A stretch of DNA of 64,000 nucleotides from Mesorhizobium sp. C432A (GTDB taxonomy: Bacteria; Pseudomonadota; Alphaproteobacteria; Rhizobiales; Rhizobiaceae): positions 3,637,001 to 3,701,000 of the forward strand of contig NZ_CP100470.1 in the NCBI RefSeq assembly GCF_030323145.1, given 5' to 3'. Within the stretch, counting starts at the first letter, position 1, and each line of letters opens with the position of its first letter. Shown piece by piece: positions 53,046 through 62,185 of the stretch. The notes under the pieces are model-generated. The model ran no database searches, had not been told where the DNA came from, and saw only the letters and a list, made by a program, of their open reading frames with translations. The translations under genes and the position numbers were made by a program.

Positions 53046-53426
53046 ATGCGCTTGGTTGCGTTTTTCGCCGTCGTTTCCGTTGCAACTTTCATCGCCAATC
53101 CATCGCGGGCACAGGACGCCGCGGCGGGCGAGAAGGTCTTTACCAAATGCAAGGTCTGCCACGTCGCAGACCAAGACACCAACAAGATAGGCCCTTCGTT
53201 GCATGGCGTTATCGGCCGGACGGCCGGCACGCATCCGGATTTTAAATATTCCGAAGCCATGATCGCGGCCGGCACATCCGGCGTCAAATGGGATGAGCCG
53301 ACACTGACGACGTATCTTCACGACCCCAAGGCAATGGTCAAAGGGACGAAGATGGCGTTTCCCGGCCTCAAGAAGGACGAGGACGTCGCCAACGTCATCG
53401 CCTATCTGAAGCAATTTTCCCCGTAA
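53046..53426 (+). CDS. Periplasmic class I cytochrome c
   Basis: A 126-residue protein with a signal peptide (LVAFFAVVSVATFIANPSRA, cut before QDAAAG). One heme site CKVCH lies about residue 35 and the distal Met in TKMAFPGLKKDEDVANVIAY. The fold matches cytochrome c2/c550-type electron carriers. It lies upstream of ctaB and a cytochrome oxidase operon and may be the oxidase electron donor; that role is inferred. AGGGAGGA precedes the ATG. Confidence 0.88.
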   Translation: MRLVAFFAVVSVATFIANPSRAQDAAAGEKVFTKCKVCHVADQDTNKIGPSLHGVIGRTAGTHPDFKYSEAMIAAGTSGVKWDEPTLTTYLHDPKAMVKGTKMAFPGLKKDEDVANVIAYLKQFSP

Positions 53427-53497
53427 CCTGGCTCTTCGGCCGGCCAGAGCGTTTCACCGTTTCACGGAAACGGCGATCCACTCGATCTCTTTGTTCT

Positions 53498-53549
53498 TAC
53501 GCAATTCCGGACGGAAAACCCCATACACTTTTCCTGGAATTGCTCTAGG
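53498..53549. repeat. Palindromic element between cytochrome c and ctaB
   Basis: Arms GCAATTCCGGACGGAAAA and TTTTCCTGGAATTGC around CCCCATACAC. It has the same plan as the 29863 family (GGAAAACC...CACTTTTCC) with different outer ends, so it belongs to a subtype. Confidence 0.65.
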
Positions 53550-53579
53550 CTGCCCGGTTTCCATCGATGGTCGTCTCAA

Positions 53580-54512
53580 ATGTCGGTCAAGGAAAGCCTC
53601 AAGGATACCGGCGTCCGCCTCTCGGAAGCGACGGTCAGTGATTTCTTTGCGCTCTTGAAGCCTCGGGTCATGGCCCTTGCCGTCTTTACCGCCTTCGTCG
53701 GTCTGATGGTGGCGCCCGGCGCGATGAACCCGGTCATCGCCGTGATCGCCATAGGTGCGATTGCGGTTGGAGCGGGAGCGGCCGGCGCGCTCAACATGTG
53801 GTACGACGCCGACATCGACGCGCTGATGTCGCGCACGTCAAAGCGGCCGGTTCCGTCGGGCCGCGTCACGGCCGGCGAAGCGCTCGGCTTCGGCCTGGTG
53901 CTTTCCGCACTTTCGGTCATGACGCTCGGCGTGCTGGTGGGCTGGCTTGCCGCGTCACTGCTGGCCTTCACAATCTTTTTCTACGTCGTCATCTATACGA
54001 TGTGGCTGAAGCGCTCGACGCCGCAGAACATCGTCATCGGCGGCGCAGCGGGTGCCCTTCCTCCGATGATCGGCTGGGCGGCGGCCACCGGCGCCATCGG
54101 CATTGAAAGCCTGATCCTGTTCCTGATCATTTTCCTGTGGACGCCGCCGCATTTCTGGGCGCTCGCACTGTTCAAGGCCGGCGACTATGCCGCTGCCGGC
54201 ATCCCGATGATGCCGAACGTGGCCGGCCAGGCCTCGACCAGAAGGCAGATCTTCGCCTATTCACTGCTCCTGGCACCGATCGGCATGCTGCCCTGGGCGT
54301 TCGGATTTACGAGCGGGGTCTATGGGATCGTTTCGGCTGCATTGGGCGCGGGTTTCATCTGGCATGCCTGGAAGGCTCTGGTCATACCCGACAAGGAGAT
54401 GAAGCCGGCCAAGGCGCTGTTTGCCTATTCGATTTTTTATCTTTTCGCGATCTTTGCCGTGCTGCTTGCCGACACCATCGCGATGCGCGCGTTCATGTCA
54501 GCCGGAGGGTGA
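53580..54512 (+). CDS. ctaB: Protoheme IX farnesyltransferase (heme O synthase)
   Basis: A 310-residue UbiA-family prenyltransferase with about eight transmembrane helices. The Mg-diphosphate motif is [20 protein letters not shown], and the second motif region is [20 protein letters not shown]. It adds a farnesyl group to heme B to give heme O for heme-copper oxidases. It lies next to a cytochrome oxidase operon on the opposite strand, which makes a dedicated role likely. Rhizobia may carry other copies outside this window. Confidence 0.93.
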   Translation: MSVKESLKDTGVRLSEATVSDFFALLKPRVMALAVFTAFVGLMVAPGAMNPVIAVIAIGAIAVGAGAAGALNMWYDADIDALMSRTSKRPVPSGRVTAGEALGFGLVLSALSVMTLGVLVGWLAASLLAFTIFFYVVIYTMWLKRSTPQNIVIGGAAGALPPMIGWAAATGAIGIESLILFLIIFLWTPPHFWALALFKAGDYAAAGIPMMPNVAGQASTRRQIFAYSLLLAPIGMLPWAFGFTSGVYGIVSAALGAGFIWHAWKALVIPDKEMKPAKALFAYSIFYLFAIFAVLLADTIAMRAFMSAGG

Positions 54513-54691
54513 CGGCATGACGCTGTGTTCGGAAACCTCGCCTTCCGGGAGCCTTTTGTAAGAACGGGCGACAAGCTCCAGTCAATGGAGTATATTGATT
54601 GCGGTGCAGGTCGCGGTTCGCGTGGCCAGTCATGCAGAACGGCAGCACCGTGAAACCGCGACCTTGCCGGACCTGGTCTGGAGGAACGGGC

Positions 54692-55513
54692 ATGACAAGT
54701 TTTCACGTGATTGCAGGCGCCAGCGAAACGCTGGAACACACCAAAATCCGAAAAATCAGTGTTTCCGATCTTTTCGATGCGCTCAAGCGCGGTGTTGACG
54801 ATTTTATGGTCAAACCGTCGCACATCGTCTTTCTCTGCCTGATCTATCCGCTTGTCGGCGTGGTGCTCGCTGCCTGGACTTCGGGCGCCAATGCGTTGCC
54901 GATGTTGTTTCCGCTGGTGTCCGGCTTTGCGCTGATCGGTCCATTCGCGGCGATCGGCCTCTATGAGATCAGCCGCAGACGAGAAGCCGGGCTCGACACC
55001 TCCTGGACGCACGCTTTCGAGGTCAGGAATTCTCCGGCCCTGCCAGCCATCGCCGCAGTCGGGATCATGCTGGTTGCAATCTTCATCGCCTGGCTTTTGG
55101 CGGCGCAGGTGTTCTACGAATATCTCTTCGGCCCGGCTCCGCCTGTATCGATTTCGGGCTTCATCAATGAAATATTTGCCACCGGACGCGGGTGGTCTCT
55201 GATTGTCCTGGGGCACGCCATCGGCTTCGTCTTCGCCGTGGTGGTGTTGTGCACGACGGTCGTCGCCTTCCCATTGCTGCTCGACCGCGACGTCGGCGCC
55301 TACGAAGCCATCCACACGTCGGTGCGAGCGGTGCTGGCGAACCCGATCCCCATGGCTGTCTGGGGACTGATTGTCGCCGTCGCCCTGATCATAGGCTCGC
55401 TGCCGGTGTTTGCCGGGCTGGCGGTCGTGCTGCCGATCCTGGGTCACGCCACCTGGCATGTCTACCGCAAGGTTGTGGAGCCGCCATCGTCCCCGACGCG
55501 GGTAGGCCTCTGA
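54692..55513 (+). CDS. DUF2189 membrane protein
   Basis: A 273-residue polytopic protein with about six transmembrane helices: FLCLIYPLVGVVLAAW, FPLVSGFALIGPFAAIGLYE, a cytoplasmic ISRRREAGLDTSW loop, and FAVVVLCTTVVAFPLLLDRDV. The pattern YPLVG, FALIGPFAA.GLYE.SRRRE is that of DUF2189. The function is unknown. Location beside ctaB and the oxidase operon suggests a link to respiration. The ATG at 54692 follows GGAGGAACGGGC; upstream codons are open but unlikely. Confidence 0.85.
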   Translation: MTSFHVIAGASETLEHTKIRKISVSDLFDALKRGVDDFMVKPSHIVFLCLIYPLVGVVLAAWTSGANALPMLFPLVSGFALIGPFAAIGLYEISRRREAGLDTSWTHAFEVRNSPALPAIAAVGIMLVAIFIAWLLAAQVFYEYLFGPAPPVSISGFINEIFATGRGWSLIVLGHAIGFVFAVVVLCTTVVAFPLLLDRDVGAYEAIHTSVRAVLANPIPMAVWGLIVAVALIIGSLPVFAGLAVVLPILGHATWHVYRKVVEPPSSPTRVGL

Positions 55514-55576
55514 CCCTGCAGATCAGCTGATGGGAAGCTTCATCTCCGGTCTTTGACCGGAGATGAAGACTGTGCG

Positions 55577-55975
55577 TCAGGGCCCCGGTCCGAAGAAGGA
55601 CAACCGGGTGAGAAGCGTGTAGTCCGCTTCGAAGAGCATCATCGCCACGAACACCAATATCAGAAGTGGCGGCAGGATGATCGCATAGGTCAGCGCCAGC
55701 CGCTCCCAGGCCATGTGCATGAACACGGCGACGATCAGCCCGGCCTTGAGGATCATGAAGATCAGGATCAGAGACCATCTGAGATAGCCGTGGATGCCGA
55801 GATAATCGACCATGTAGGAGCAGGCGCTGAGGATGAACAGCCATGCCCAGACCACCAGATAGAGCTTGATCGGATGTTCCTGATGAACCTCCGCGACGCC
55901 GGTCGATGGCCCTTCATGCGCATGATCAGAGTGCAGCGCGTGTTGCCCGAGGCCGTTTGCGGTTGCTTCAGCCAT
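55577..55975 (-). CDS. Cytochrome oxidase subunit IV (small subunit)
   Basis: A 132-residue protein with three transmembrane helices (LYLVVWAWLFILSACSYMVDY, WSLILIFMILKAGLIVAVFM, LTYAIILPPLLILVFVAMML) and a His-rich N-terminus (HALHSDHAHEG). This is the prokaryotic COX IV/CyoD-like small subunit. It is the last gene of the coxMNOP-like unit, 9 bp after the second subunit III gene. It probably assists assembly or stability of the oxidase. Confidence 0.85.
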   Translation of the reverse strand: MAEATANGLGQHALHSDHAHEGPSTGVAEVHQEHPIKLYLVVWAWLFILSACSYMVDYLGIHGYLRWSLILIFMILKAGLIVAVFMHMAWERLALTYAIILPPLLILVFVAMMLFEADYTLLTRLSFFGPGP

Positions 55976-55984
55976 GTCAGCCTC

Positions 55985-56707
55985 TCACCAAAGATAGAAG
56001 AATGCGAAAATGAACACCCAGACCAGGTCAACGAAATGCCAGTAGAGCCCCATGATTTCGACGTTCTCGTAGCGACCCCTGCGGCTGGTGAAGAAGCCGG
56101 GACGACCGACGTCGTAGTCTCCACGCCAGACCTTTCGCGCCACGATGATGAGGAAGATCACCCCGATCGTCACATGCGTGCCGTGGAAGCCGGTGATCAT
56201 GAAGAAAGTCGAGCCGAATTGTGCCGCGCCCCAGGGATTGCCCCACGGCCGTACCCCTTCGGTGATCAACTTGGTCCATTCGAAGGCTTGCATGCCGACG
56301 AAGGTGGCTCCTAGCGCTGCCGTCAGAAGCATGAGGATTGCGGTTTTGCGGCGGTCGCGGCGATAGCCAAAATTGACCGCCATGGCCATCGTTCCGCTGC
56401 TCGATATCAGCACGAAGGTCATGATGGCAATCAGGATCAGTGGAATGTCCGAACCGCCGATGCGAAGCGCAAAGACCTCGCTCGGATTGGGCCACGGCAC
56501 ACGTGTGGAGACGCGCGCGGTCATGTAGGAGAGCAGGAAGCAGCCGAAGATGAAGGTGTCGCTGAGCAGGAAGATCCACATCATGGCCTTGCCCCAGGAC
56601 ACGTTCTTGAACGCGCGCTGATCCGAGGACCAGTCGGCGGCGATGCCTTGCCAGCCTGCGGGCCGCGTCTCCGTTTGGCCGGTATGCGTCAGTGTCGTTT
56701 CTGCCAT
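55985..56707 (-). CDS. coxP: Cytochrome c oxidase subunit III, second paralogue (CoxP-like)
   Basis: A 240-residue COX III-family protein with five transmembrane helices: MMWIFLLSDTFIFGCFLLSY, LILIAIMTFVLISSSGTMAM, FFMITGFHGTHVTIGVIFLI and ENVEIMGLYWHFVDLVWVFI. The GFHGTHV...YWHFVDLVW pattern is the subunit III signature. Two subunit III genes in tandem after subunit I match Bradyrhizobium coxMNOP, an alternative aa3-type oxidase. The symbol is by analogy. Confidence 0.85.
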   Translation of the reverse strand: MAETTLTHTGQTETRPAGWQGIAADWSSDQRAFKNVSWGKAMMWIFLLSDTFIFGCFLLSYMTARVSTRVPWPNPSEVFALRIGGSDIPLILIAIMTFVLISSSGTMAMAVNFGYRRDRRKTAILMLLTAALGATFVGMQAFEWTKLITEGVRPWGNPWGAAQFGSTFFMITGFHGTHVTIGVIFLIIVARKVWRGDYDVGRPGFFTSRRGRYENVEIMGLYWHFVDLVWVFIFAFFYLW

Positions 56708-56720
56708 GCTCCTCGACCTC

Positions 56721-57425
56721 CTAGGTCAGCAACTGCCGGCAAATATCGATGAACGTCGCGGCCCAGCCGGCTAAAAGAGCGAAGATGGCGAGCCAGACGA
56801 AAAGCAGGAAATGCCAGTACATGGCGCATAATTCGACGCTGAGGCGAAGCCGTTCCGGCCGTGCCCCGTTCCAGGCGCCGGCGGTTGTCCTGCCCAGGCC
56901 CACCAGCCCTCCCACGATATGCAGGCCGTGCATCCCGGTTATCAGGTAGAAAAAACTGTTGGCCGGATTGGAGGCCAGAAAATAGCCATCGGCGGTCAGG
57001 TCCCGCCATGCCATGAGCTGCCCGATGAGGAAGGCGATCGCGGTGAGCCCAGCCGCAGCAAGGCCGAGCCTGACCGTGTCCATCTGGCGCTTGCGCGCCG
57101 CGATCGAGGCGCATTGCAGCGCGATGCTGCTCAGCACCAGCATGCCGGTGTTGAGCCAGAGCAGGCGTGGGATGGGTAGCGGCTGCCAGTCCGACAGCGC
57201 CATACGCATGAAGTAGGCGCTGGTGAACAGCGCAAACAGGCAGCCGACCACGGCGAGGAAGACACCGAGGCCAATCTTGGCCGTCGGCAGGCTCGATCGG
57301 TCGAAGGCGACAAAATCTCCTGCCACACCTTGCTCGAGCCATGGTTTCGCCATCAGCCGCTGATGCGAGAGCCACCAGCCGGCAAAGCCGGCGATCACGA
57401 GAAGGAAGACCAGGATGACGCTCAT
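56721..57425 (-). CDS. coxO: Cytochrome c oxidase subunit III, first paralogue (CoxO-like)
   Basis: A 234-residue COX III-family protein with seven hydrophobic segments: MSVILVFLLVIAGFAGWWLS, GLGVFLAVVGCLFALFTSAY, YLITGMHGLHIVGGLVGLGR and LCAMYWHFLLFVWLAIFALL. The GMHGLHI...YWHFLLFVW pattern fits subunit III. Its ATG overlaps the coxN stop (ATGA), so it is translationally coupled with subunit I. Most similar in plan to CoxO; the distinction of O from P is by gene order. Confidence 0.83.
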   Translation of the reverse strand: MSVILVFLLVIAGFAGWWLSHQRLMAKPWLEQGVAGDFVAFDRSSLPTAKIGLGVFLAVVGCLFALFTSAYFMRMALSDWQPLPIPRLLWLNTGMLVLSSIALQCASIAARKRQMDTVRLGLAAAGLTAIAFLIGQLMAWRDLTADGYFLASNPANSFFYLITGMHGLHIVGGLVGLGRTTAGAWNGARPERLRLSVELCAMYWHFLLFVWLAIFALLAGWAATFIDICRQLLT

Positions 57426-59191
57426 GCCGGCTCCCTGGAGGGGCCGAACGTGCCCGGCATGTTTTGCGGAATGAAGTCCTCCTTGGCGCCCGGCACGCTG
57501 TAGTCATAGGCCCAGCGATAGACGATCGGCAGATCCTTGCCGAAATTGCCATGCGCCGGTGGCGTCTGCGGCGTTTGCCATTCGAGTGTCGTGGCCCGCC
57601 ATGGATTGCCACCGGCCTCGCGCCCATGGCGGATGCTCCAGATAAGATTGAACAGGAAAACGATCTGGGCGAAGCCGACGATAAACGCCATGATGCTGAT
57701 GAACGAGTTCAGGTGATGCGCCGACTCCGTCATGACCGTCACGTCGGTCAGTTCGGCATAGCGCCGCGGCACGCCCATCAGGCCGATGTAATGCATGGGA
57801 AAGAAGATCAGGTAGGCGCCGAGGAATGTGACCCAGAAATGGAACCGGCCGAGCGTCTCGTTCAGCATCCGGCCGGTGACCTTCGGGTACCAGTGGTAGA
57901 TCGCGCCGAAGATGACGACGATCGGAGCAACACCCATGACCATATGGAAGTGAGCGACGACGAACATCGTGTCCGACAGCGGGACGTCGACGACGACGTT
58001 GCCGAGAAACAGCCCGGTCAACCCGCCATTGACGAAGGTGACGATGAAAGCCATGGCAAACAGCATCGGTATGGTGAGATGGATGTCGCCCCGCCACAGC
58101 GTCAGCACCCAATTGTAGACCTTGATCGCCGTCGGGATGGCGATGATCAGTGTCGTGGTGGCGAAGAAGAAGCCGAAATAGGGGTGCATGCCGCTGACAT
58201 ACATGTGGTGCGCCCAGACCACGAAGCTCAGCGCGCCGATGCCAACGATGGCCCAGACCATCATCCGGTAGCCAAAAATGTTCTTGCGCGCATGCGTGCT
58301 GATCAGATCGGAGACGATGCCGAAGGCCGGCAGCGCCACGATGTAGACTTCCGGGTGGCCGAAGAACCAGAACAGATGCTGGAACAGGATCGGGCTGCCG
58401 CCATTGTGCTGTAGCTGTTCCCCCATCTCGACAACCGCGGGCATGAAGAAGGAGGTTCCAAGCGCGCGGTCAAGCAGCATCATCACGCAGGCGACGAACA
58501 GCGCCGGAAAGGCGAGCAGCGCCATGATGGTGGCGGTGAAGATGCCCCAGACGGTCAGCGGCAGGCGCATCATCGTCATGCCGCGCGTGCGGGCCTGCAG
58601 CACCGTCACGACATAGTTCAGTCCGCCCATGGTGAAGCCGATGATGAACAGGATCAGCGAGACGAGCATCAGGATGATGCCCCATTCCTGGCCGCCAGGT
58701 GTGCCGGTCATGATGGCTTGCGGCGGATAGAGCGTCCAGCCGGCGCCGGTCGGTCCGCCGGGCGCAAAGAAGCTCGACACCAGAACCAGCACGGCAAGGA
58801 GGTAGATCCAGTAGCTCAGCATGTTGACATAGGGAAAGACCATGTCGCGGGCGCCGACCATCAGCGGGATCAGGTAGTTGCCGAAGCCGCCGAGGAAGAG
58901 TGCCGTGAGCAGGTAGATCACCATGATCATGCCGTGCATGGTGATGAACTGGTAGTAGGCCTCGGGGGTGATGAAATCGAACGTGCCGGGGAAGCCGAGC
59001 TGCAGCCGCATCAGCCAGGACAGCACCAGCGCGACCAGGCCGATGGCCGTTGCGGTCGCCGAATACTGGATGGCGATGACCTTGGCGTCCTGCGAGAAGA
59101 CATACTTCGTCCACCAGCTGTGCGGATGGTAAAGCTCCATTTCCGCGACTTCGGCGGGCGGGACGGCATCTGCAGGCGTGATATCGACCAT
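57422..59191 (-). CDS. coxN: Cytochrome c oxidase subunit I (CoxN-like)
   Basis: A 589-residue heme-copper oxidase subunit I with about 12 helices. The heme and copper ligands are present: ITMHGMIMV (heme a His), FFGHPEVYI (CuB His and cross-linked Tyr, plus the D-channel Glu), WAHHMYVSG (two CuB His) and VVAHFHMVMG (heme a3 and heme a His). Start choice: ATG 59191 follows GGAGGTGCTCCGCCT; an ATG at 59248 would overlap subunit II by 35 bp. It forms the catalytic core of the oxidase that reduces O2 to water. Confidence 0.92.
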   Translation of the reverse strand: MVDITPADAVPPAEVAEMELYHPHSWWTKYVFSQDAKVIAIQYSATATAIGLVALVLSWLMRLQLGFPGTFDFITPEAYYQFITMHGMIMVIYLLTALFLGGFGNYLIPLMVGARDMVFPYVNMLSYWIYLLAVLVLVSSFFAPGGPTGAGWTLYPPQAIMTGTPGGQEWGIILMLVSLILFIIGFTMGGLNYVVTVLQARTRGMTMMRLPLTVWGIFTATIMALLAFPALFVACVMMLLDRALGTSFFMPAVVEMGEQLQHNGGSPILFQHLFWFFGHPEVYIVALPAFGIVSDLISTHARKNIFGYRMMVWAIVGIGALSFVVWAHHMYVSGMHPYFGFFFATTTLIIAIPTAIKVYNWVLTLWRGDIHLTIPMLFAMAFIVTFVNGGLTGLFLGNVVVDVPLSDTMFVVAHFHMVMGVAPIVVIFGAIYHWYPKVTGRMLNETLGRFHFWVTFLGAYLIFFPMHYIGLMGVPRRYAELTDVTVMTESAHHLNSFISIMAFIVGFAQIVFLFNLIWSIRHGREAGGNPWRATTLEWQTPQTPPAHGNFGKDLPIVYRWAYDYSVPGAKEDFIPQNMPGTFGPSREPA

Positions 59192-59213
59192 AGGCGGAGC
59201 ACCTCCGTGCCCT

Positions 59214-60098
59214 TCAGCGGGACCCGACAGTTTCGAGTTTTGCCGCAACTTCTAGAGCTGACGCCGTCGCGTTGCCCGGCGCCTGTTCCACCGAGCCCGT
59301 CTGCTGCGGCGCCGACAACTGCGCGAACGTCTGCTGCTGGTCGAGCCAGGCCACATAGTCCTGCTCGGTATCGACCATGACGATGCCATGCATCATCGGG
59401 TGCCCCTGGCCGCACAGTTCGGCGCACAGAACCTGGAAGGTCCCGGTCTTGGTGGGGGTGAACCAGAAATAGGTGACCGAGCCCGGTATCATGTCCATCT
59501 TGGCGCGGAATTCCGGAACGTAGAAATCGTGCAACACATCGATCGAGCGCAGCAGCATCTTGACCGGCTTGCCGACCGGCAGATGCAGGTCGGCCGCTTC
59601 GACCACGACGTCGTCCTGGCCGCTGGGATCCTTGGCGATCACGCCCAGCGGATTTTCAGCGGTGACGTCGCGGGTGTCGGATGTGCCGAGTTTGCCGTCC
59701 TTGCCGGGCAAGCGGAAGCTCCACTGCCATTGCTGGCCGACGACTTCGACCACGGTTGCGTCGCTTGGAACGTTGACGAACCGGCTCCAGACAAACAGGC
59801 CGGGAACCAGCATGGCGGTAACACCCACTCCGGTGACGATCGTCAGCCACCATTCGAGCCGCTTGTTCTCCGGTTCGTAGGCCGCCTGGTTGCCTTCGCG
59901 GTGACGGAAGCGGAAAACGCAATAGGCCATGAATAGGACGACTGCGGCGAAGACGACGCCGGTAATCCAAAAGGTGATGATGATGGTGTTGTCGATATAG
60001 TCCCAATTCGAGGCAATCGGAGTCCACCACCATGGGCTCAGGAAGTGGAACAACACCGAGCCCACGACGATCAAAACGAGTACAACCACTATGGGCAT
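59214..60098 (-). CDS. coxM: Cytochrome c oxidase subunit II (CoxM-like)
   Basis: A 294-residue protein. Two N-terminal helices (about residues 1-20 and 40-65) precede the periplasmic cupredoxin domain. The CuA ligands are in DVLHDFYVPEF and CAELCGQGHPMM (two Cys, His and Met), so it accepts electrons from cytochrome c, not quinol. QQWQWSFRLPG is the family aromatic patch. It is the first gene of the five-gene oxidase unit and ends 22 bp before the chosen coxN start. No separate promoter is visible to me in the 226 bp upstream. Confidence 0.92.
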   Translation of the reverse strand: MPIVVVLVLIVVGSVLFHFLSPWWWTPIASNWDYIDNTIIITFWITGVVFAAVVLFMAYCVFRFRHREGNQAAYEPENKRLEWWLTIVTGVGVTAMLVPGLFVWSRFVNVPSDATVVEVVGQQWQWSFRLPGKDGKLGTSDTRDVTAENPLGVIAKDPSGQDDVVVEAADLHLPVGKPVKMLLRSIDVLHDFYVPEFRAKMDMIPGSVTYFWFTPTKTGTFQVLCAELCGQGHPMMHGIVMVDTEQDYVAWLDQQQTFAQLSAPQQTGSVEQAPGNATASALEVAAKLETVGSR

Positions 60099-60324
60099 GT
60101 CCCGTTCCTCCCGGTATTTCAGGGGGCGCGAAGCCGTCCCGGGAAAATACCAAGTGCATCATGCGTGATTTGCGATCGAAATTCTAGAGCCGGTTGTGGA
60201 AGGAGCGAAAAATTGCTTCTGCGGCGCCCGGACCTTGCTTCGTTGGTGACGCCGGAGCGACACCTGACCCCAAATCAGGGAGGGCAGGGGCTGGTTTGAT
60301 TCGGCTTGCCTTGTTCCAGCGGGA

Positions 60325-61251
60325 TCAAAGCGCCTTGATGATGATGCAGCCGGCCAAAAGCAGCACGACGCCGGCGAGCCGCATGCCGGAGACAAGCCGC
60401 TGCGGCAGGCGGAACCAGCCGAAGGTGTCGACGAAGATGCCGGCGACCTGCTGGCCGGCCACCGTCAGGCTGACGGCAGCTGCCGCTCCGATGACGGGGA
60501 TGGCGGTGAACACGGTCGTGACATAGGTGGCGCCGGCAAAACCTCCGAGCCAGCCCCACCAGGGCATCGACGACAGGCCGGCGAGGCGAGGGCGGGGCGT
60601 CTTCGTCAGGGCAAGCGCGATCAGAAGCACCGCGGCCATGGCCAGCATCGCCACCAGGAACGAGATGGTGCCGACCGCAAACGGCGCGCCGCCAAGGTCG
60701 TGCCGAAGCAAGGCGTTTACAGCGCCTTGCACTGGAAGCACGGCGCCTGCCAGCAGCGCCAGTCCGATCCACCCTGGTCTTGAGGATGCGGTATTGTCGG
60801 CCGCGCCCTTCTGTCCCAGAACGATGAGGGCAGCCCCGGCAAGCAAGACGAGCATGCCGAAGGCAGGCCCGGCTCGCAGTCCGGCTTCGGGGATCCCGAG
60901 CCAGCCGAACGTGTCGAGGGCGAAGGATGCAAGCATCTGCCCAGCGATGAAGAGCCCGACGGACACGACGGCGCCAAGGCGAGGGAACAGAAGAATGGTC
61001 GAAACGACGTAGAAGGCCGAAGCCATGCCGCCGATCGCATGCCACCATTCGGCTTGCCGAACGGCAAGCAGAGCCGGTGTCGTTCCGGTGAGGGCCGTGA
61101 TCGACAACAGCACGATGGCGCCGACCGCGAGCTGAAGCGTGGTCGCGGCAAAGGGTGAGCCGACCGCCTTTGAAAGTTGGGCGTTGGCGCCAGCCTGCAC
61201 TGCGAGCAGGCCACCGGCGACAAGCGCCAGAGGGATGAAGAGGATTTCCAC
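60325..61251 (-). CDS. DMT-family (YdcZ/DUF606) transporter, duplicated domain
   Basis: A 308-residue membrane protein made of two homologous YdcZ halves of about 150 residues: IPLALVAGGLLAVQAGANAQ with SVGLFIAGQMLASFALDTFGWLGIP, and ALLAGAVLPVQGAVNALLRH with SLTVAGQQVAGIFVDTFGWFRLP. Both halves repeat the pattern AGQ..A...DTFGW. It has about ten helices. The substrate is unknown. The GTG start at 61251 follows AAGGAAT; an upstream ATG at 61299 overlaps the repeat element and is less likely. Confidence 0.82.
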   Translation of the reverse strand: MEILFIPLALVAGGLLAVQAGANAQLSKAVGSPFAATTLQLAVGAIVLLSITALTGTTPALLAVRQAEWWHAIGGMASAFYVVSTILLFPRLGAVVSVGLFIAGQMLASFALDTFGWLGIPEAGLRAGPAFGMLVLLAGAALIVLGQKGAADNTASSRPGWIGLALLAGAVLPVQGAVNALLRHDLGGAPFAVGTISFLVAMLAMAAVLLIALALTKTPRPRLAGLSSMPWWGWLGGFAGATYVTTVFTAIPVIGAAAAVSLTVAGQQVAGIFVDTFGWFRLPQRLVSGMRLAGVVLLLAGCIIIKAL

Positions 61252-61284
61252 GATCGTATTCCTTGAATGCGGGGTGCGGCGGCT

Positions 61285-61382
61285 AGGGCATGATCCCAAA
61301 AAGTGGGTGCCGGTTTTTGGAAAAGATCATGCTCCAACAAAGGGTTAGGTCATGATGAGATTTCAACCAAATCTCATCATGA
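61285..61382. repeat. Two palindromic elements between the transporter and gst
   Basis: The first (61285-61338) is GGCATGATCCCAAAAAGTGGG...CCGGTTTTTGG...GATCATGCTC, an inverted copy of the 29863 family. The second is a perfect hairpin TCATGATGAGATTT/AAATCTCATCATGA (61350-61363 and 61369-61382) with a five-base loop that ends two bases before the gst stop. Confidence 0.75.
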
Positions 61383-61383
61383 T

Positions 61384-62025
61384 CTAAGCGGCCGCTGACG
61401 CTTCCGGCAGGGCGGGAACAGCGATCCCTCTGACAACTGCGGAGCGGCGGCCGATGGCCGCATACCAGCGCGCCAGGTTTGGTGTGTCATCGAGGCTGAG
61501 GCCGAGCTTGCTGACGGCCGCGTTGATCCATGGCCATGTCATCACATCGGCGATGCCGTAGCTTTTGCCGACAATGTGCTCATGGTGCTTTAGCCGGCTA
61601 TCGAGAACGCGGAAGACACGTCCGGTTTCGCGCTCAAAACACTCGATCACGTAAGGGATTTTTGCCGGCGCGAAGATTTTGTAATTCCACAATTGGCCAA
61701 GCGTCGGGCCGACATGGGCCGCCTGGAACAAGGTCCAGGTCAGCGTATCGTCCGCCTCCTGCGCGCCCACCGGCTGAAGCTTGCCCGACCGTCGCGCCAG
61801 GTAGTGTAGGATGGCGCCGGATTCGAAGACCGTGCGGCCGGCGTCCCGGTCGACGATCACCGGGATCTTGTTGTTGGGATTGAGCGCCAGGAAATCAGGC
61901 TTGGTCTGGTCGCCCCTTTCGATGTCGACCAAGCGGACCGAGTAGGGCAGGCAGACCTCTTCCAGCATGATCGAGGCCTTGTGCCCGTTGGGTGTCTGGC
62001 AGGTGTAGAGTTCTATCGGCGTCAT
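61384..62025 (-). CDS. Glutathione S-transferase, Ure2p/YghU-like
   Basis: A 213-residue GST. The N-terminal thioredoxin-like domain has YTCQTPNGHKASIMLEEVCL, the nu/Ure2p-class TPN active-site pattern, and NPNNKIPVIVDRD with the cis-Pro; FESGAILHYLARR binds glutathione. The C-terminal helical domain follows. Such enzymes act in disulfide reduction or detoxification. It is divergent from the lysR gene with 160 bp between, so that regulator may control it. Confidence 0.86.
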   Translation of the reverse strand: MTPIELYTCQTPNGHKASIMLEEVCLPYSVRLVDIERGDQTKPDFLALNPNNKIPVIVDRDAGRTVFESGAILHYLARRSGKLQPVGAQEADDTLTWTLFQAAHVGPTLGQLWNYKIFAPAKIPYVIECFERETGRVFRVLDSRLKHHEHIVGKSYGIADVMTWPWINAAVSKLGLSLDDTPNLARWYAAIGRRSAVVRGIAVPALPEASAAA

Positions 62026-62185
62026 GGCTCTTCTCCGCGACTGTTTCTTTTGTCGTCGGACTCCATATGGCGTGCGTGCATGCGCAGATCGACATGCCGA
62101 TTCGCCCGCTTGCTCTGCGTTTTTGCACAGCGAAGCGTCATTTTGGCTCGCAGAGCGCAGCGCTTTCTTTTATCTTTCTGCAAGA

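Noticed and set aside
62026..62185. Specific LysR operator in the gst-lysR gap
   Set aside because: Several T-N11-A matches exist, but such matches are too frequent by chance to choose one.
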